This document shows positions 46,145 through 57,223 of a DNA stretch of 64,000 bases, one piece after another. How positions within the stretch are numbered: position 1 is the stretch's first letter; each line of letters starts with the position of its first letter. The notes below the pieces were generated by a model. The model did no database searches. It was not told the DNA's origin and saw nothing but the letters and a program-made list of their open reading frames with translations. Source of the DNA: Allobosea lathyri. GTDB lineage: Bacteria; Pseudomonadota; Alphaproteobacteria; Rhizobiales; Beijerinckiaceae. The stretch covers positions 558,001-622,000 of the forward strand of contig NZ_FNUY01000002.1 of the NCBI RefSeq assembly GCF_900108245.1, written 5' to 3'. Both the position numbers and the translations under genes were made by a program.

Positions 46145-46567
46145 GTGGCTGTCGTCGAGAGAGTGAAAAGCGGGAGCAAATTCGAGGAGCTGTACTGCTT
46201 CTCGCGGCTCGTGAAGGTCGAGAACTGGATTTACTCGTCGAACACGGCCGGGCGGAATTATCAGACCCGCGAAATGCCGGAGGATGTCGCAGCGCAGGCG
46301 ACCCAGGCGCTCAACAATCTGGAGGGCGCGCTTCGTGCGGTCGGAGCGACCTTGCAGGACACTGTGAGGTTCACGGTCTGCGTCGGGCATCCTGACGATC
46401 TGGGTGCGGTGCTGGCGACCATCGCCGACCGCATTCGCGGCAGCGATCCCGCCCATACGATCCATATCGGTCCGCTCCCGCATGCCGAGATGAAGGTCGA
46501 ACTCGCACTGGTCGCCTATAAGCGCGATCCCGCAACGCCCGACATCGTCACTTCCGTCAAAGTCTGA
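46145..46567 (+). CDS. RidA family protein, second copy
   Basis: 140 residues; GTG 46145 chosen because AGAGGGG ends 6 bases before it and the family consensus begins about there (VERVKSGSKFEELYCFSRLV). In-frame ATG at 46121 or 46094 are alternatives. Blocks IYSSNTAGRNY, ATQALNNLEGALRAVGATLQD and HAEMKVELALVAY. RidA proteins deaminate imines released by amine-oxidising enzymes; the next gene, 4 bases on, encodes exactly such an FAD oxidase, so it probably clears that imine product. Confidence 0.9.
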   Translation: MAVVERVKSGSKFEELYCFSRLVKVENWIYSSNTAGRNYQTREMPEDVAAQATQALNNLEGALRAVGATLQDTVRFTVCVGHPDDLGAVLATIADRIRGSDPAHTIHIGPLPHAEMKVELALVAYKRDPATPDIVTSVKV

Positions 46568-46571
46568 GCCC

Positions 46572-47741
46572 ATGGCCGACGTCGTCATCATCGGAGCGGG
46601 CATCAGCGGCGCGGCCAGCGCCTATGAGCTGGCCAAGGAGGGCCTCGACGTCGTTCTGGTCGACCGGTTCGGGCCGGCCGCCATGGCCTCTGGCTGGACG
46701 CTGGCAGGCGTGCGCCAATCGGGCCGCCATCCGTCGGAGCTGCCGCTGGCCAAGGCCGCCGTTGAAATCTGGAACACGCTCGCCGAGGAACTCGACGGAC
46801 CGACACATTACCAGCGCGGCGGCAATCTGCGGCTTGCGCGGACCGAGCACGAGATTCCCGTGATCGAGACGCTGGTGAGAGAGCAGAACGCGGCGGGTCT
46901 CGACCTGACGCTGCTCTCCAGCAATGCCGAGATCCGGGCGCTGGCGCCGGCCATTTCCGAGCGCGTGATGGTCGCGTCCCACTGCCCCACCGATGGCAGC
47001 GCCGACCCTGCTTCGACCGTGACGGCCTTCGTCGAGGCGGCCAAGCGGCTGGGCGTCACCACACGGTTCGGCGAGCGCGTGCTGCGCATCGAGACCAGCG
47101 GTGGCCGGGTCAGCGGCGTCGTCACCGACAAGGGCACGATTCCCGCGGCCAGGGTCGTCATCGCCGCCGGCATCTTCGGCAACGAGCTGCTGACGCCGCT
47201 CGGCTACGAGGTGCCGCTGCAGGTGCCGATGGTCACCGTTCTGCGCTCGACGCCCATCGACGCCACGCTGCGGCAGGTCATCGGCGTCGCCAATGCCGAT
47301 TGCGCCGGGCGGCAAGAGTATAACGGGCGTTTTCGCGTCACCAGCGGCCTGCAGGATTGGCACGGGGTAATGAAGGAGAGCGAGACGGAGGCCGGGATCC
47401 GGCCAAAAGTCCTGCCGACCGGCCAGAGCATGGCCGAGGTCGTCAAGCTGTTTGGCGAGGTGGTGCCCGCCTTTGCCGGCGCGCAGGTCGAGGAGTTCTG
47501 GGCGGGCTTGCTCGACATGACGCCCGACGCGCTGCCGGTGCTAGACAACACGCTGGAGACCGAGGGCCTCGTCGTGGCGATGGGCTTTTCGGGGCACGGC
47601 TTTTGCCTCGGCCCGATCACGGGCAGGATCATCTGCGATCTGGTCCAAGGCCGGCCGTCGCGCATGCCGATCGAGCCGTTCGGCATTCGCCGCTTCTCGG
47701 CGCTGCGCAACATGCCGGAGCCCGCGACGCTGCACGGATAG
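46572..47741 (+). CDS. FAD-dependent amine/amino-acid oxidase (DadA/GlyOx family), first copy
   Basis: 389 residues. N-terminal Rossmann motif VVIIGAGISGAASAYELAKEG (7-27), then FGPAAMASGWTLAGVRQSGRH, and the C-terminal FAD-binding GFSGHGFCLGPITG. It belongs with glycine/sarcosine/D-amino-acid oxidases and dehydrogenases that act on C-N bonds. A closely similar enzyme lies at 54357-55505 (shared AAMASGWTLAGVRQSGRH and VAMGFSGHGFCLGP). Coupled to ridA2 and a peptide-type ABC importer, so likely oxidises an imported N-substituted amino acid. Confidence 0.92.
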   Translation: MADVVIIGAGISGAASAYELAKEGLDVVLVDRFGPAAMASGWTLAGVRQSGRHPSELPLAKAAVEIWNTLAEELDGPTHYQRGGNLRLARTEHEIPVIETLVREQNAAGLDLTLLSSNAEIRALAPAISERVMVASHCPTDGSADPASTVTAFVEAAKRLGVTTRFGERVLRIETSGGRVSGVVTDKGTIPAARVVIAAGIFGNELLTPLGYEVPLQVPMVTVLRSTPIDATLRQVIGVANADCAGRQEYNGRFRVTSGLQDWHGVMKESETEAGIRPKVLPTGQSMAEVVKLFGEVVPAFAGAQVEEFWAGLLDMTPDALPVLDNTLETEGLVVAMGFSGHGFCLGPITGRIICDLVQGRPSRMPIEPFGIRRFSALRNMPEPATLHG

Positions 47742-47791
47742 GACGCGTATCGACCACGACGCTTCGCCTTCAACAATAACAGGGGAATGGC

Positions 47792-49363
47792 ATGGCTTTC
47801 AGGACAAGAACTCTCAAGTCGACCGCACTTGCCACGACGGCACTCGCCACAACTGCTTTCGGCTTCCTGCTCGCAGCTGGCGCCCAGGCGCAAACGTTGC
47901 GTGTCGCGGTACCCGGCAACGACATGGCGAGCCTGGATCCTTATCGCGCCACGGCGACACTCGATGTGAACGTCGTGAACTGGGTGTTCAACGGCCTCGT
48001 GCGCATCAAGCCGGGGCAGATCAACCCGGAGCTGATCGAGCCCGATATCGCAGAAAGCTGGACCTCGACACCGGACAAGAAGGAGTGGACCTTCAAGCTG
48101 CGCGACAATGTGCAGTGTCAGGGCGATTATGGCGCGCTGACCGCCGAGGACGTCGTCTTCTCGCTCAAGCGCGCCTCCGCCAAGGAAACCTCGAGCTTCT
48201 TTGCGGATTATCAGGCGCTCCAGTCGATCGAGGCGCCTGACGCCAAGACGGTCAAGATCACGCTGAAGGAGCCGGTCCCGAGCCTGCTGGGATTGCTCGT
48301 TCCCTATCATGGCGGCAACATCGTCTGCCGCAAGGCGGTCGAGAAGCTCGGTGACGAGTTCGCCCGGACGCCGATCGGAACCGGCCCGTTCCAGGTCGTC
48401 GAGTACCAGCCGCAGCAATATGTGAAGCTCCGGGCCAACGCGAAATACTTCCGTGGCGCGCCGCAGATCAAGGAAATCCTCTTCCGCTACATGGCCTCGG
48501 ATTCAAGTCGCGACCTCGCTTTCCAGTCGGGCGAGATCGATCTGGTGAACGGCAAGTTCGAGGATAGCTGGATCAAGCGGATGAGCCAGCTGCCGGAGAC
48601 GACCGTCGACGTCATCGGCCCCACCGAGATCCACAGCATCTATCTCAACACCTCGCAGAAGCCGCTGGACGACATCCGCGTGCGCCAGGCGATCGCCCAT
48701 GCCGTCAGCCGCGATGCGCTGGTCAAGTTCCGCGGAACGATGCTGTCCAAGGCCGCCGATTCTGTGGTGCCCAACGGCTATCTCGGCCATGTCCCGGTGC
48801 CGCTGCCGCAATACAACCCCGCAGAGGCCAAGCGGCTTCTGGCAGAGGCGGGCTTTGCCAACGGCCTGAACATCAAGTCGATCCAGACCACGCTGCCGGC
48901 GATGCTGACGACGATGCAGGTGGTGCAGTCGCAGTTGAAGGCCTCGGGCATCAATCTGGACCTTGCGCTCGTCGACCACCCGACCTTCCATGCCCAGATC
49001 CGGCAGGACCTGTCGCAGGTCGTCTATTACGGCGCGGCGCGCTTCCCCGTGGCCGATACGTTCCTGACGCAGTTCTTCGATTCCGCCAGCAGCATCGGCA
49101 AGCCGACGGCAGTGACGAACTTCGCCCATTGCGATGCCGCCGATGCCGAGATCAAGGCCGCACGCACGGAGCCCGACATCGAGAAGCAGAAGGCGCTCTG
49201 GGCTACCGCGCAGAAGAAGATCGTCGACGCGGTCTGCGCCGTGCCGATGTATGAGATGGGCCAGCCCTGGGCATGGAAGAACAAGCTCACCTTCGGCTAC
49301 AAGGTCGTCGGTTCGCTCGGCCTTTCGCCGCCCATCGACGAGACCACTCGACTGGCCAACTGA
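47792..49363 (+). CDS. Peptide/opine-type ABC transporter substrate-binding protein (SBP_bac_5)
   Basis: 523 residues with a signal peptide of about 34 residues (…LLAAGAQAQ). Family 5 receptor: RVAVPGNDMASLDPYRA, WTFKLRDNVQCQGD, LKRASA, GTGPFQVVEYQPQQYVKLRAN, NTSQKPLDDIRVRQAIAHAVSR. These bind di- and oligopeptides, opines, or chelates. AGGGGAATGGC precedes the ATG. First of a four-gene dpp-type transporter following the FAD oxidase. Confidence 0.95.
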   Translation: MAFRTRTLKSTALATTALATTAFGFLLAAGAQAQTLRVAVPGNDMASLDPYRATATLDVNVVNWVFNGLVRIKPGQINPELIEPDIAESWTSTPDKKEWTFKLRDNVQCQGDYGALTAEDVVFSLKRASAKETSSFFADYQALQSIEAPDAKTVKITLKEPVPSLLGLLVPYHGGNIVCRKAVEKLGDEFARTPIGTGPFQVVEYQPQQYVKLRANAKYFRGAPQIKEILFRYMASDSSRDLAFQSGEIDLVNGKFEDSWIKRMSQLPETTVDVIGPTEIHSIYLNTSQKPLDDIRVRQAIAHAVSRDALVKFRGTMLSKAADSVVPNGYLGHVPVPLPQYNPAEAKRLLAEAGFANGLNIKSIQTTLPAMLTTMQVVQSQLKASGINLDLALVDHPTFHAQIRQDLSQVVYYGAARFPVADTFLTQFFDSASSIGKPTAVTNFAHCDAADAEIKAARTEPDIEKQKALWATAQKKIVDAVCAVPMYEMGQPWAWKNKLTFGYKVVGSLGLSPPIDETTRLAN

Positions 49364-49367
49364 GCCA

Positions 49368-50309
49368 ATGGCGGGTTTCGTCTTCCGGCGCCTGGGTTTT
49401 GCGGTCGTCACGCTGTTTGCCGTCCTGACGCTGGTGTTCTTCGTCGTCCGGATTTTGCCGGGCGACCCCGCCATGGTCATCCTCGGCGACCAGGCGAGCG
49501 CGGCAACGATCGCCGCGCTGCGCACGAGGCTCGGGCTCGACCTGCCGGTGACCACGCAATATGCGCGCTTCATCCTCGGCGCGCTCGGCGGCGACTGGGG
49601 CACGTCCATGGTCACGCGGCGTCCGGTGATGCAGGAGGTGCTGAACGTCCTGCCCCACACGCTCGAACTGACTGCGGTCGCGCTGGTCCTGGGCATCGCG
49701 ATCGGTGTGCCGGCGGGCGTCTGGGCCGCCGTCAACCGCAACCGCATCCCCGACTATGTCACGCGCATCGTGTCGCTCGTCGGACTGTCGGCGCCGGCCT
49801 TCGTCTCCGGCATCGTGCTTCTCCTGGTCTTCGCGATCGCGCTGAGCTGGTTTCCGGTGATCAGCGGCGGCCAGGCGACGACATTCACCGGGCGCCTGCG
49901 CGAGCTTGCGCTGCCGGCCACCAACCTCGCGCTGATCATGGCGGCCTACGTGACCCGCGTGACGCGCTCGGCCATGCTCGAGGTGCTGAGCCAGGACTAT
50001 GTCCGCACCGCCCGCGCCAAGGGCGTTCCGGCGCGCGTCGTCGTCTGGCGCCATGCTTTACGCAACTGCCTCATTCCCGTCGTGACGGTGATCGGGCTCT
50101 ATCTCGGCATCCTCATCGGCAATTCGGTGCTGACCGAGATCGTCTTCAACCGGCCTGGCCTCGGCAAGCTCATCGTCGGCGCGCTCGCGCAGCGCGACTA
50201 TACGATGCTGCAGGGCATGATGGTGATCTACACGCTGATCGTCGTGCTGGTGAACCTCGCCACCGACCTCGTCTACGGCCTCGTCGATCCGCGGGTACAG
50301 TTCAAATGA
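49368..50309 (+). CDS. ABC transporter permease, DppB type
   Basis: 313 residues from ATG 49368, 4 bases after the receptor gene. Six helices; N-terminal FRRLGFAVVTLFAVLTLVFFVVRILPGDP is the DppB/OppB_N signature, with the EAA loop DYVRTARAKGVPARVVVWRHALRNCLIPVV. Inner-membrane half of the importer. Its stop overlaps the start of the next permease (ATGA). Confidence 0.95.
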   Translation: MAGFVFRRLGFAVVTLFAVLTLVFFVVRILPGDPAMVILGDQASAATIAALRTRLGLDLPVTTQYARFILGALGGDWGTSMVTRRPVMQEVLNVLPHTLELTAVALVLGIAIGVPAGVWAAVNRNRIPDYVTRIVSLVGLSAPAFVSGIVLLLVFAIALSWFPVISGGQATTFTGRLRELALPATNLALIMAAYVTRVTRSAMLEVLSQDYVRTARAKGVPARVVVWRHALRNCLIPVVTVIGLYLGILIGNSVLTEIVFNRPGLGKLIVGALAQRDYTMLQGMMVIYTLIVVLVNLATDLVYGLVDPRVQFK

Positions 50310-51207
50310 GCGAAGACACAGGCGCTGCCATCCCGCAACGGCCCTCCGAGCTCACCTCATTGTTGCGGCTGTCGGGCCAGGCGCTGCGCCGCGCCTTCGC
50401 CAGCAATCTCACGACATGGATCGGGACGGCGTTCTTCGGGACCATCGTGCTGCTTGCGCTGCTCGCGCCGCTGATCGTCCCGTTCGATCCGATCGAACAG
50501 GACATCGTCTCGCGCCTGCAACCGCCCGATATGGAGCACTGGCTCGGCACCGATTATTACGGCCGCGACACGCTGTCCCGGCTCCTCGTCGGCGCGCGCT
50601 ATTCGCTGGTCATCGGATTGACCTCGATCGTGCTGGCCGTCGTCATCGGCACGCTGATCGGTCTCTTTGCCGGCTATTTCGGCGGGCGGCTCGACATCGT
50701 CGTGATGCAGGCGATGGATGTGGTCCTCGCCTTTCCGGCGCTGATCCTTGGCCTGATCCTCGTCGCCATGCTCGGCGCGACAGTGACAAACATCGTCATC
50801 GCCATCGCCTTCACGGCGATTCCACCTTTCGCGCGGATCGCACGGGCGCCGGTCATTGCGCTGCGCGAGCGCGAATTCGTCCAGGCCGAGCGGGCGCTCG
50901 GCTTCTCCGACATGCGCATCATGTTCCGGCATGTCCTGCCCAACATCCTGCCCGACATCCTGGTGATGGCGTCGCTCTGGATGGCCACCGCAGTGCGCAC
51001 CGAGGCCTCGCTCGCCTTCATCGGGCTCGGCATCGCGCCGCCGACGCCGACCTGGGGCGGCATGGTGCGCGAAGGGTTCGAGAACATCCTCGACAGCTAT
51101 TCGCTCGCGCTGTTCCCGAGCCTTGCCGTCCTCGTGCTCGTTCTGTCGCTCAACCTGATCGGCGATGGGCTGCGTGACGCCATCGATCCCAAGCTGAAGG
51201 TCGAAGC

Positions 51208-51211
<4 letters not shown>
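50306..51211 (+). CDS. ABC transporter permease, DppC type
   Basis: 301 residues, six helices, with an N-terminal cytoplasmic stretch, LLAPLIVPFDPIEQDIVSRLQPPDMEHWLGTDYYGRDTLSRLL and the EAA loop EFVQAERALGFSDMRIMFRHVLPNILPDI. Second permease half, overlapping both neighbours by 4 bases (ATGA, GTGA). Confidence 0.95.
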
Positions 51212-52995
<1,784 letters not shown>

Positions 52996-53002
52996 TCGGG
53001 TG

Positions 53003-53303
53003 CCCTCTCCTCAGCCCTCATCCTGAGAGCCTGGCCAAGAATGTCGTAAGCAATTTCAGTCGGTTGGCATTTCGCATCGAAAGGCGCCGTCATCCCGGGC
53101 GACCGCAGGGAGACCCGGGATCCATTCCGGAGCGCTTACCGGTGGGGTTCCGGAATGGATCCCGGATCTCCGCTTCGCTGCGTCCGGGATGACGGCGCGT
53201 TTTTCGCTGATGTTCAAGTCTTTGAAAACAGGGATAGCATTATCGGCCAGGCTCTGAGGAGCGTCAAAGGCGCGGCTCCTCAGGATGAGGGCTGAGGAGA
53301 GGG
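53003..53303. repeat. Nested palindromic repeats (one element inside another)
   Basis: A perfect 25-bp inverted repeat (left CCCTCTCCTCAGCCCTCATC..., 53003-53027; right 53279-53303) encloses a second pair (GAGAGCCTGGCC at 53025, GGCCAGGCTCT at 53245). In the centre, at 53084-53198, lies a third palindrome of the GTCATCCCGG family (GCGCCGTCATCCCGGG... CCGGGATGACGGCGC). The right arm also folds alone (CTGAGGAGC/GCTCCTCAG). No gene is present between 52996 and 53328. It separates the convergent transporter and Gfo/Idh genes and may also end transcription. Confidence 0.85.
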
Positions 53304-53328
53304 TAGAGGAAGTTGTTGCCCCTTAAAA

Positions 53329-54333
53329 TCAGGGCGTCTCCCAGCGTCCGCTGGTCTCCGAGCGCAGCAATGCGTCGATGATGCGCATGTTCTTCACCGC
53401 ATCCGCGACGGGGTAGTCGAAGGGCTTGTCCTGCCGGATCGCCTCCGAGAAGGCATCGACCTGCAGCGTGTATTGATCGCAAGGGTCAAAGCGCTCGCTC
53501 ACGGCGCCGCCGGCATAGAGATCGCGTGCGTCGTCGATGACGATCTCGGTGGGCTTGGCCGGGTCGGCATTGAACGGCACCTTGACCTGAACCCTGCCCT
53601 TCGTGCCGAGAATCTCGACCTCCTGCCGCGCCGTGAGCTGGGTCGCGCAGGAAAAGACGAGCTGTCGCCCGTCGGGAAATTCGATCAGCCCGCTGGTCAG
53701 GCGATCGACCTTCATGACCGGATCGCGCTGAACCGAAGCCATGACGCGCAGCGGCTCGGCACCGAACAGGAAGCGCGCTGTGGCAATCGCATAGCAGCCG
53801 ATATCGTAGAGGCCGCCGCCGCCGATCTCGGCCTGATTGCGGATATTAGCGGGATCGGCATTGCTATAGGCGAAGATGGTCCGGATCAGGCGCGCCTCGC
53901 CGATCTTGCCCTCGGCGACAAGTGATCTGGCGCGCAGCCACTGCGGATGATGGCGGACCATGAAGGCCTCGGCGACCCGTTTGCCCGTGCGCTTCTCGGC
54001 ATCGACGAGTTGCTGCGCTTCATCGGCCGTGAGCGCGACCGGCTTCTCGCAGAGCACGTGCTTGCCCGCCTCCATGGCCTTGATGCTCCAGGGCACATGC
54101 AGATGGTTGGGCAACGGGTTGTAGATGGCCTCGACAGCCGGATCGGCCAGCAGGGACTCGTAGCTGTCATAAGCGGTGGGGATGCCGAGCTTTGCAGCCG
54201 CCTCGCGGCCCCGCACGCCGTCGCGCGAGCCCAGGGCGACGACAGTCGTTGCCCGCCCCTTCTGCATCGCAGGAATGACCTTCTCCAGGCCGATCCTGGC
54301 CGTGCTGAGGATGCCCCAACGTACCGATTCCAT
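53329..54333 (-). CDS. Gfo/Idh/MocA family oxidoreductase
   Basis: 334 residues from ATG 54333 with GGAGG 9 bases before. Rossmann start VRWGILSTARIGLEKVIPAM, the family EKP motif in HVLCEKPVALT, and GGGLYDIGCYAI (catalytic region). These NAD(P) enzymes oxidise or reduce sugars, inositols, and sometimes imines or amino-sugar derivatives. It follows dadA2 by 23 bases on the same strand. The substrate is unknown. Confidence 0.92.
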   Translation of the reverse strand: MESVRWGILSTARIGLEKVIPAMQKGRATTVVALGSRDGVRGREAAAKLGIPTAYDSYESLLADPAVEAIYNPLPNHLHVPWSIKAMEAGKHVLCEKPVALTADEAQQLVDAEKRTGKRVAEAFMVRHHPQWLRARSLVAEGKIGEARLIRTIFAYSNADPANIRNQAEIGGGGLYDIGCYAIATARFLFGAEPLRVMASVQRDPVMKVDRLTSGLIEFPDGRQLVFSCATQLTARQEVEILGTKGRVQVKVPFNADPAKPTEIVIDDARDLYAGGAVSERFDPCDQYTLQVDAFSEAIRQDKPFDYPVADAVKNMRIIDALLRSETSGRWETP

Positions 54334-54356
54334 CGCTCGTCCTCCCAATCTGTTTC

Positions 54357-55505
54357 TCAGCCGTGCAATTCGACGACCGTGTTTGGCGACATCCCGGCAA
54401 AGCGTGCGAGCCTGAACGGCTCGATCGGCAATGGCGAAGCCTGCCCAAGGGCAAGTGCGCTCAGGATCTGGCCGGTGACAGGGCCCAGGCAAAAGCCGTG
54501 ACCGGAGAAGCCCATGGCCACGACGAGACCACGCGGTGAATCGAAGGCCTCGATCACCGGAATCGCATCCGGCGTCTGGTCGATCAGGCCGCACCAGGTC
54601 TCCGCGATCCTGAGATCGGCGAAGGCAGGCAGCAGCCCAACGAAACGCGTGAGCAGATCGCGGATGCTGGCCGCCGCAGGACGAACGGATGGCAGCGGGT
54701 CCTCGGTCATGGCGCCGTCCCAGACTTCATGACCCCCGCCGAAGCGGATCTGGCCATGCGCCTCCTGTCGCGCAGTCGTGTCGCCATTGGCAACGCCAAC
54801 AACCGGAACGAATTGCGGCGGGATGGCGACCGAGCGGATCATCGTGGCGCTCATCGTCTCGAACGGCACATGCAGACCCAGCGGGTCGAGCAATTCGTTG
54901 CCGAAGACGCCCGCGGCGACCACAACGCTTCCTGCCGGGATGCGGCCCTTGTCGGTGACAACCCCTGCGATGGCGCCATCGACGACTTCGAGCGACAGCA
55001 CGCGTTCGCCAAAACGCGTCGCGACACCCAGACGCTCGGCGGCGACGATATAGGCTGCCACGGTCGCCGTCGGGTCGGCATGCCCGTCAGTGGCGCAAAA
55101 GGACCCGCAGACCACGTCGCGAGAAACGAGAGGAGCGATGCGCTGGATCTCTGCGCTTTCGATCAGGGAGATATCGAAGCCGTCGGCACGTTGAGCCGCG
55201 ACCAGGCGGCGGATCGTCGCCGCTTCGGCCTCGTTGCGCGCGCAGCGCAGATTGCCGCCGCGGCGGTAATGCGTGGGAGCGCCCAGGCGCTGGTCGAGAT
55301 CAGTCCAGCGGGCGACGGCAGCCTTTGCCAGCGGCCACTCGGCAATGTGGCGGCCGGATTGACGCACGCCTGCCAGCGTCCAGCCCGATGCCATCGCGGC
55401 AGGTGCGTATCTGTCGATCAGGACGACATCGGCTCCTGCGACGGCCAGCTCATAGGCCGTGGCCGCGCCACTGATCCCGGCGCCGATGACGACGACATCC
55501 GCCAT
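54357..55505 (-). CDS. FAD-dependent amine/amino-acid oxidase (DadA/GlyOx family), second copy
   Basis: 382 residues from ATG 55505. VVVIGAGISGAATAYELAVAGADVV FAD motif split by usual spacing, APAAMASGWTLAGVRQSGRH and GFSGHGFCLGPVTG, all shared with the oxidase at 46572-47741, so the two are paralogues. It would oxidise the C-N bond of an amino acid or secondary amine. Divergent from iclR; the shared intergenic region has two ATTCCGAT-type boxes, so IclR probably controls it directly. Confidence 0.92.
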   Translation of the reverse strand: MADVVVIGAGISGAATAYELAVAGADVVLIDRYAPAAMASGWTLAGVRQSGRHIAEWPLAKAAVARWTDLDQRLGAPTHYRRGGNLRCARNEAEAATIRRLVAAQRADGFDISLIESAEIQRIAPLVSRDVVCGSFCATDGHADPTATVAAYIVAAERLGVATRFGERVLSLEVVDGAIAGVVTDKGRIPAGSVVVAAGVFGNELLDPLGLHVPFETMSATMIRSVAIPPQFVPVVGVANGDTTARQEAHGQIRFGGGHEVWDGAMTEDPLPSVRPAAASIRDLLTRFVGLLPAFADLRIAETWCGLIDQTPDAIPVIEAFDSPRGLVVAMGFSGHGFCLGPVTGQILSALALGQASPLPIEPFRLARFAGMSPNTVVELHG

Positions 55506-55584
55506 GCGATACACTCCCGCTGCATTGCGCGGTCCTGTGGCCGCCTCGACAGATTGAAGTATCCAGGTCTCAAGCGTCAATCGG

Positions 55585-55632
55585 ATTCCGAATAACGCTA
55601 TTGAATCGATGTTAAAGTCCGTTTATCGGAAT
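55585..55632. promoter_or_regulatory. Two candidate IclR operators in the dadA2-iclR intergenic region
   Basis: ATTCCGAATAACGC (55585-55598, plus strand) and ATTCCGATAAACGG (55619-55632, read on the minus strand) face each other between the divergent starts. Both resemble ATTCCGATATTCGG at 46042-46055. Confidence 0.55.
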
Positions 55633-55657
55633 GTGTCGTTGATTGGAGATAGGTTTC

Positions 55658-56404
55658 ATGGTGAGCGAAAGCTCGACGAATGTTGAACGGGCGGCCGAAA
55701 TCATGGTCCATCTCGGACGTGCCGGCGTTCCTGGTCTCTCCCTTCAGCAATTGTCGGAAACGCTCGGCGATGCCAAATCCGCGACGCGACGCGCCCTGGT
55801 GGCGCTTTCGGTGCGCGGCTTCGTCGAGGCCACCGGCAAGCGCGGGCAGTACCGACTCGGCCCGGCGATCTACGGTCTTGCTAATCGATCGAGCTCGACC
55901 AGCGAACTCGCTCGCCGGTTCCGGCCGGCGGTGATGGAGGTGGCGGCCAAAACGGGGCAATCGAGTTTCCTGCTGGCGCGAGCGGGGTTCGACGCGATCT
56001 GCATCGACATGCATGAAGGCGCCGCTTTCGTGCAGACGCTCACCGGGGGTATCGGCGGTCGCGTGCCGCTCGGAATCGGCCCGGGGAGCATCGCCATCAT
56101 GCTCGGGCTCGACGCCGCGACGCGCGAGGCGGTGATCCGGAACAATGGTCCGCGCTACGGCCAGTATAATGGGGCGGACGCTGCCCATGTCCGCGACAAG
56201 CTCGCGCGAGCGGCCATCCAGGGCTGCAGCTACGATATCGGCGAGACCTATTCGGATGCCGGCGGTGTCGCCGTGCCGATTCCCGTCAGCCCCAGCGATG
56301 CGACCGCCGCCATCTCGATCGCGATCCCGGCCATCAATCTGGATCCCGACCGTGCGCATGCGATTGCCGAACTGATCCGAAACCAGATCGCCAAATGCAT
56401 CTGA
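55658..56404 (+). CDS. IclR family transcriptional regulator
   Basis: 248 residues from ATG 55658 (TTGGAGAT 9 bases upstream). N-terminal helix-turn-helix (about 12-75, GLSLQQLSETLGDAKSATRRALVALSVRGFVE) and a GAF-like effector domain with VPLGIGPGSIAIMLGL and the YSDAGGVAVPIPV stretch. IclR proteins act as dimers/tetramers and repress or activate catabolic operons. Divergent from dadA2; operator-like boxes lie between them and in front of the ridA2 operon 9 kb away. Confidence 0.94.
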   Translation: MVSESSTNVERAAEIMVHLGRAGVPGLSLQQLSETLGDAKSATRRALVALSVRGFVEATGKRGQYRLGPAIYGLANRSSSTSELARRFRPAVMEVAAKTGQSSFLLARAGFDAICIDMHEGAAFVQTLTGGIGGRVPLGIGPGSIAIMLGLDAATREAVIRNNGPRYGQYNGADAAHVRDKLARAAIQGCSYDIGETYSDAGGVAVPIPVSPSDATAAISIAIPAINLDPDRAHAIAELIRNQIAKCI

Positions 56405-56458
56405 CGCAGGAGTGAGTTCGACCTCCCCGTCGGCCATGGCTGGCATCGAGGGTGGTTC

Positions 56459-57223
56459 TCAGGCCGTACGCGGCGCGAGATGCCGCAGGAACTCGACCAG
56501 GCGCTCCGATTGCGGGCGCGCGATCAGGTCCTCTGGCCGGCCCTGCTCGACGATGCGCCCGCCTGCCATGAAGACGAGCCTGTCGGCAACCTGACGGGCG
56601 AAGCCGATTTCGTGGCTGACCACGATCATGGTCATGCCGTTGCGGGCGAGGTCGAGCATGATGTCGAGAACGTCCTTGATCGTCTCGGGGTCGAGCGCCG
56701 AGGTCGGCTCGTCGAACAGAAGTGCCTTTGGGTTCATCGCCAATGCGCGAATGATCGCGACGCGCTGCTGCTGCCCGCCCGACAACTCCACCGGATAGGC
56801 GTGGGCCTTGTCCGCGAGGCCGAAGCGCGCGAGCAAGGCGAGCGCCCGGTCCTGCGCCTCAGCTTTGGTGGCGCGACCACGCAGCACCGGTGCCAACGCG
56901 ATGTTGCGCAGGATGGAGAGATGCGGGAACAGCGAATAATCCTGAAAGACCATGCCGAGATCGGGGCGAAGCTTCGTCCAGGCGCGCTGGTTGGACAGCG
57001 GAATCTGCCGGCCCTCAAAAGTGACGGTGCCGGAAGAGGCCATCTCCAGCCCGTTCATGCAGCGGATGAAGGTGCTCTTGCCGGAGCCGGACGGGCCGAT
57101 GATGCTGACGACCTGGCCCTTCTCGATCTCGAAATCGACATGGTCGAGAGCCGATACGGCGCCATAGTTCTTGCACAGGCCGCTGATCGCCAGGAGCGGC
57201 GCCGATGCCTGCGGCGCAGTCAT
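56459..57223 (-). CDS. Polar amino-acid ABC transporter ATP-binding protein
   Basis: 254 residues. GlnQ/HisP type: Walker A GPSGSGKSTFIRCMNGLE, Q-loop MVFQDYSLFPHLSILRNIALAPV, signature [15 protein letters not shown], Walker [15 protein letters not shown]-loop VSHE. Energises the two permeases encoded just upstream. Its ATG overlaps the stop of the second permease (ATGA). Confidence 0.95.
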   Translation of the reverse strand: MTAPQASAPLLAISGLCKNYGAVSALDHVDFEIEKGQVVSIIGPSGSGKSTFIRCMNGLEMASSGTVTFEGRQIPLSNQRAWTKLRPDLGMVFQDYSLFPHLSILRNIALAPVLRGRATKAEAQDRALALLARFGLADKAHAYPVELSGGQQQRVAIIRALAMNPKALLFDEPTSALDPETIKDVLDIMLDLARNGMTMIVVSHEIGFARQVADRLVFMAGGRIVEQGRPEDLIARPQSERLVEFLRHLAPRTA

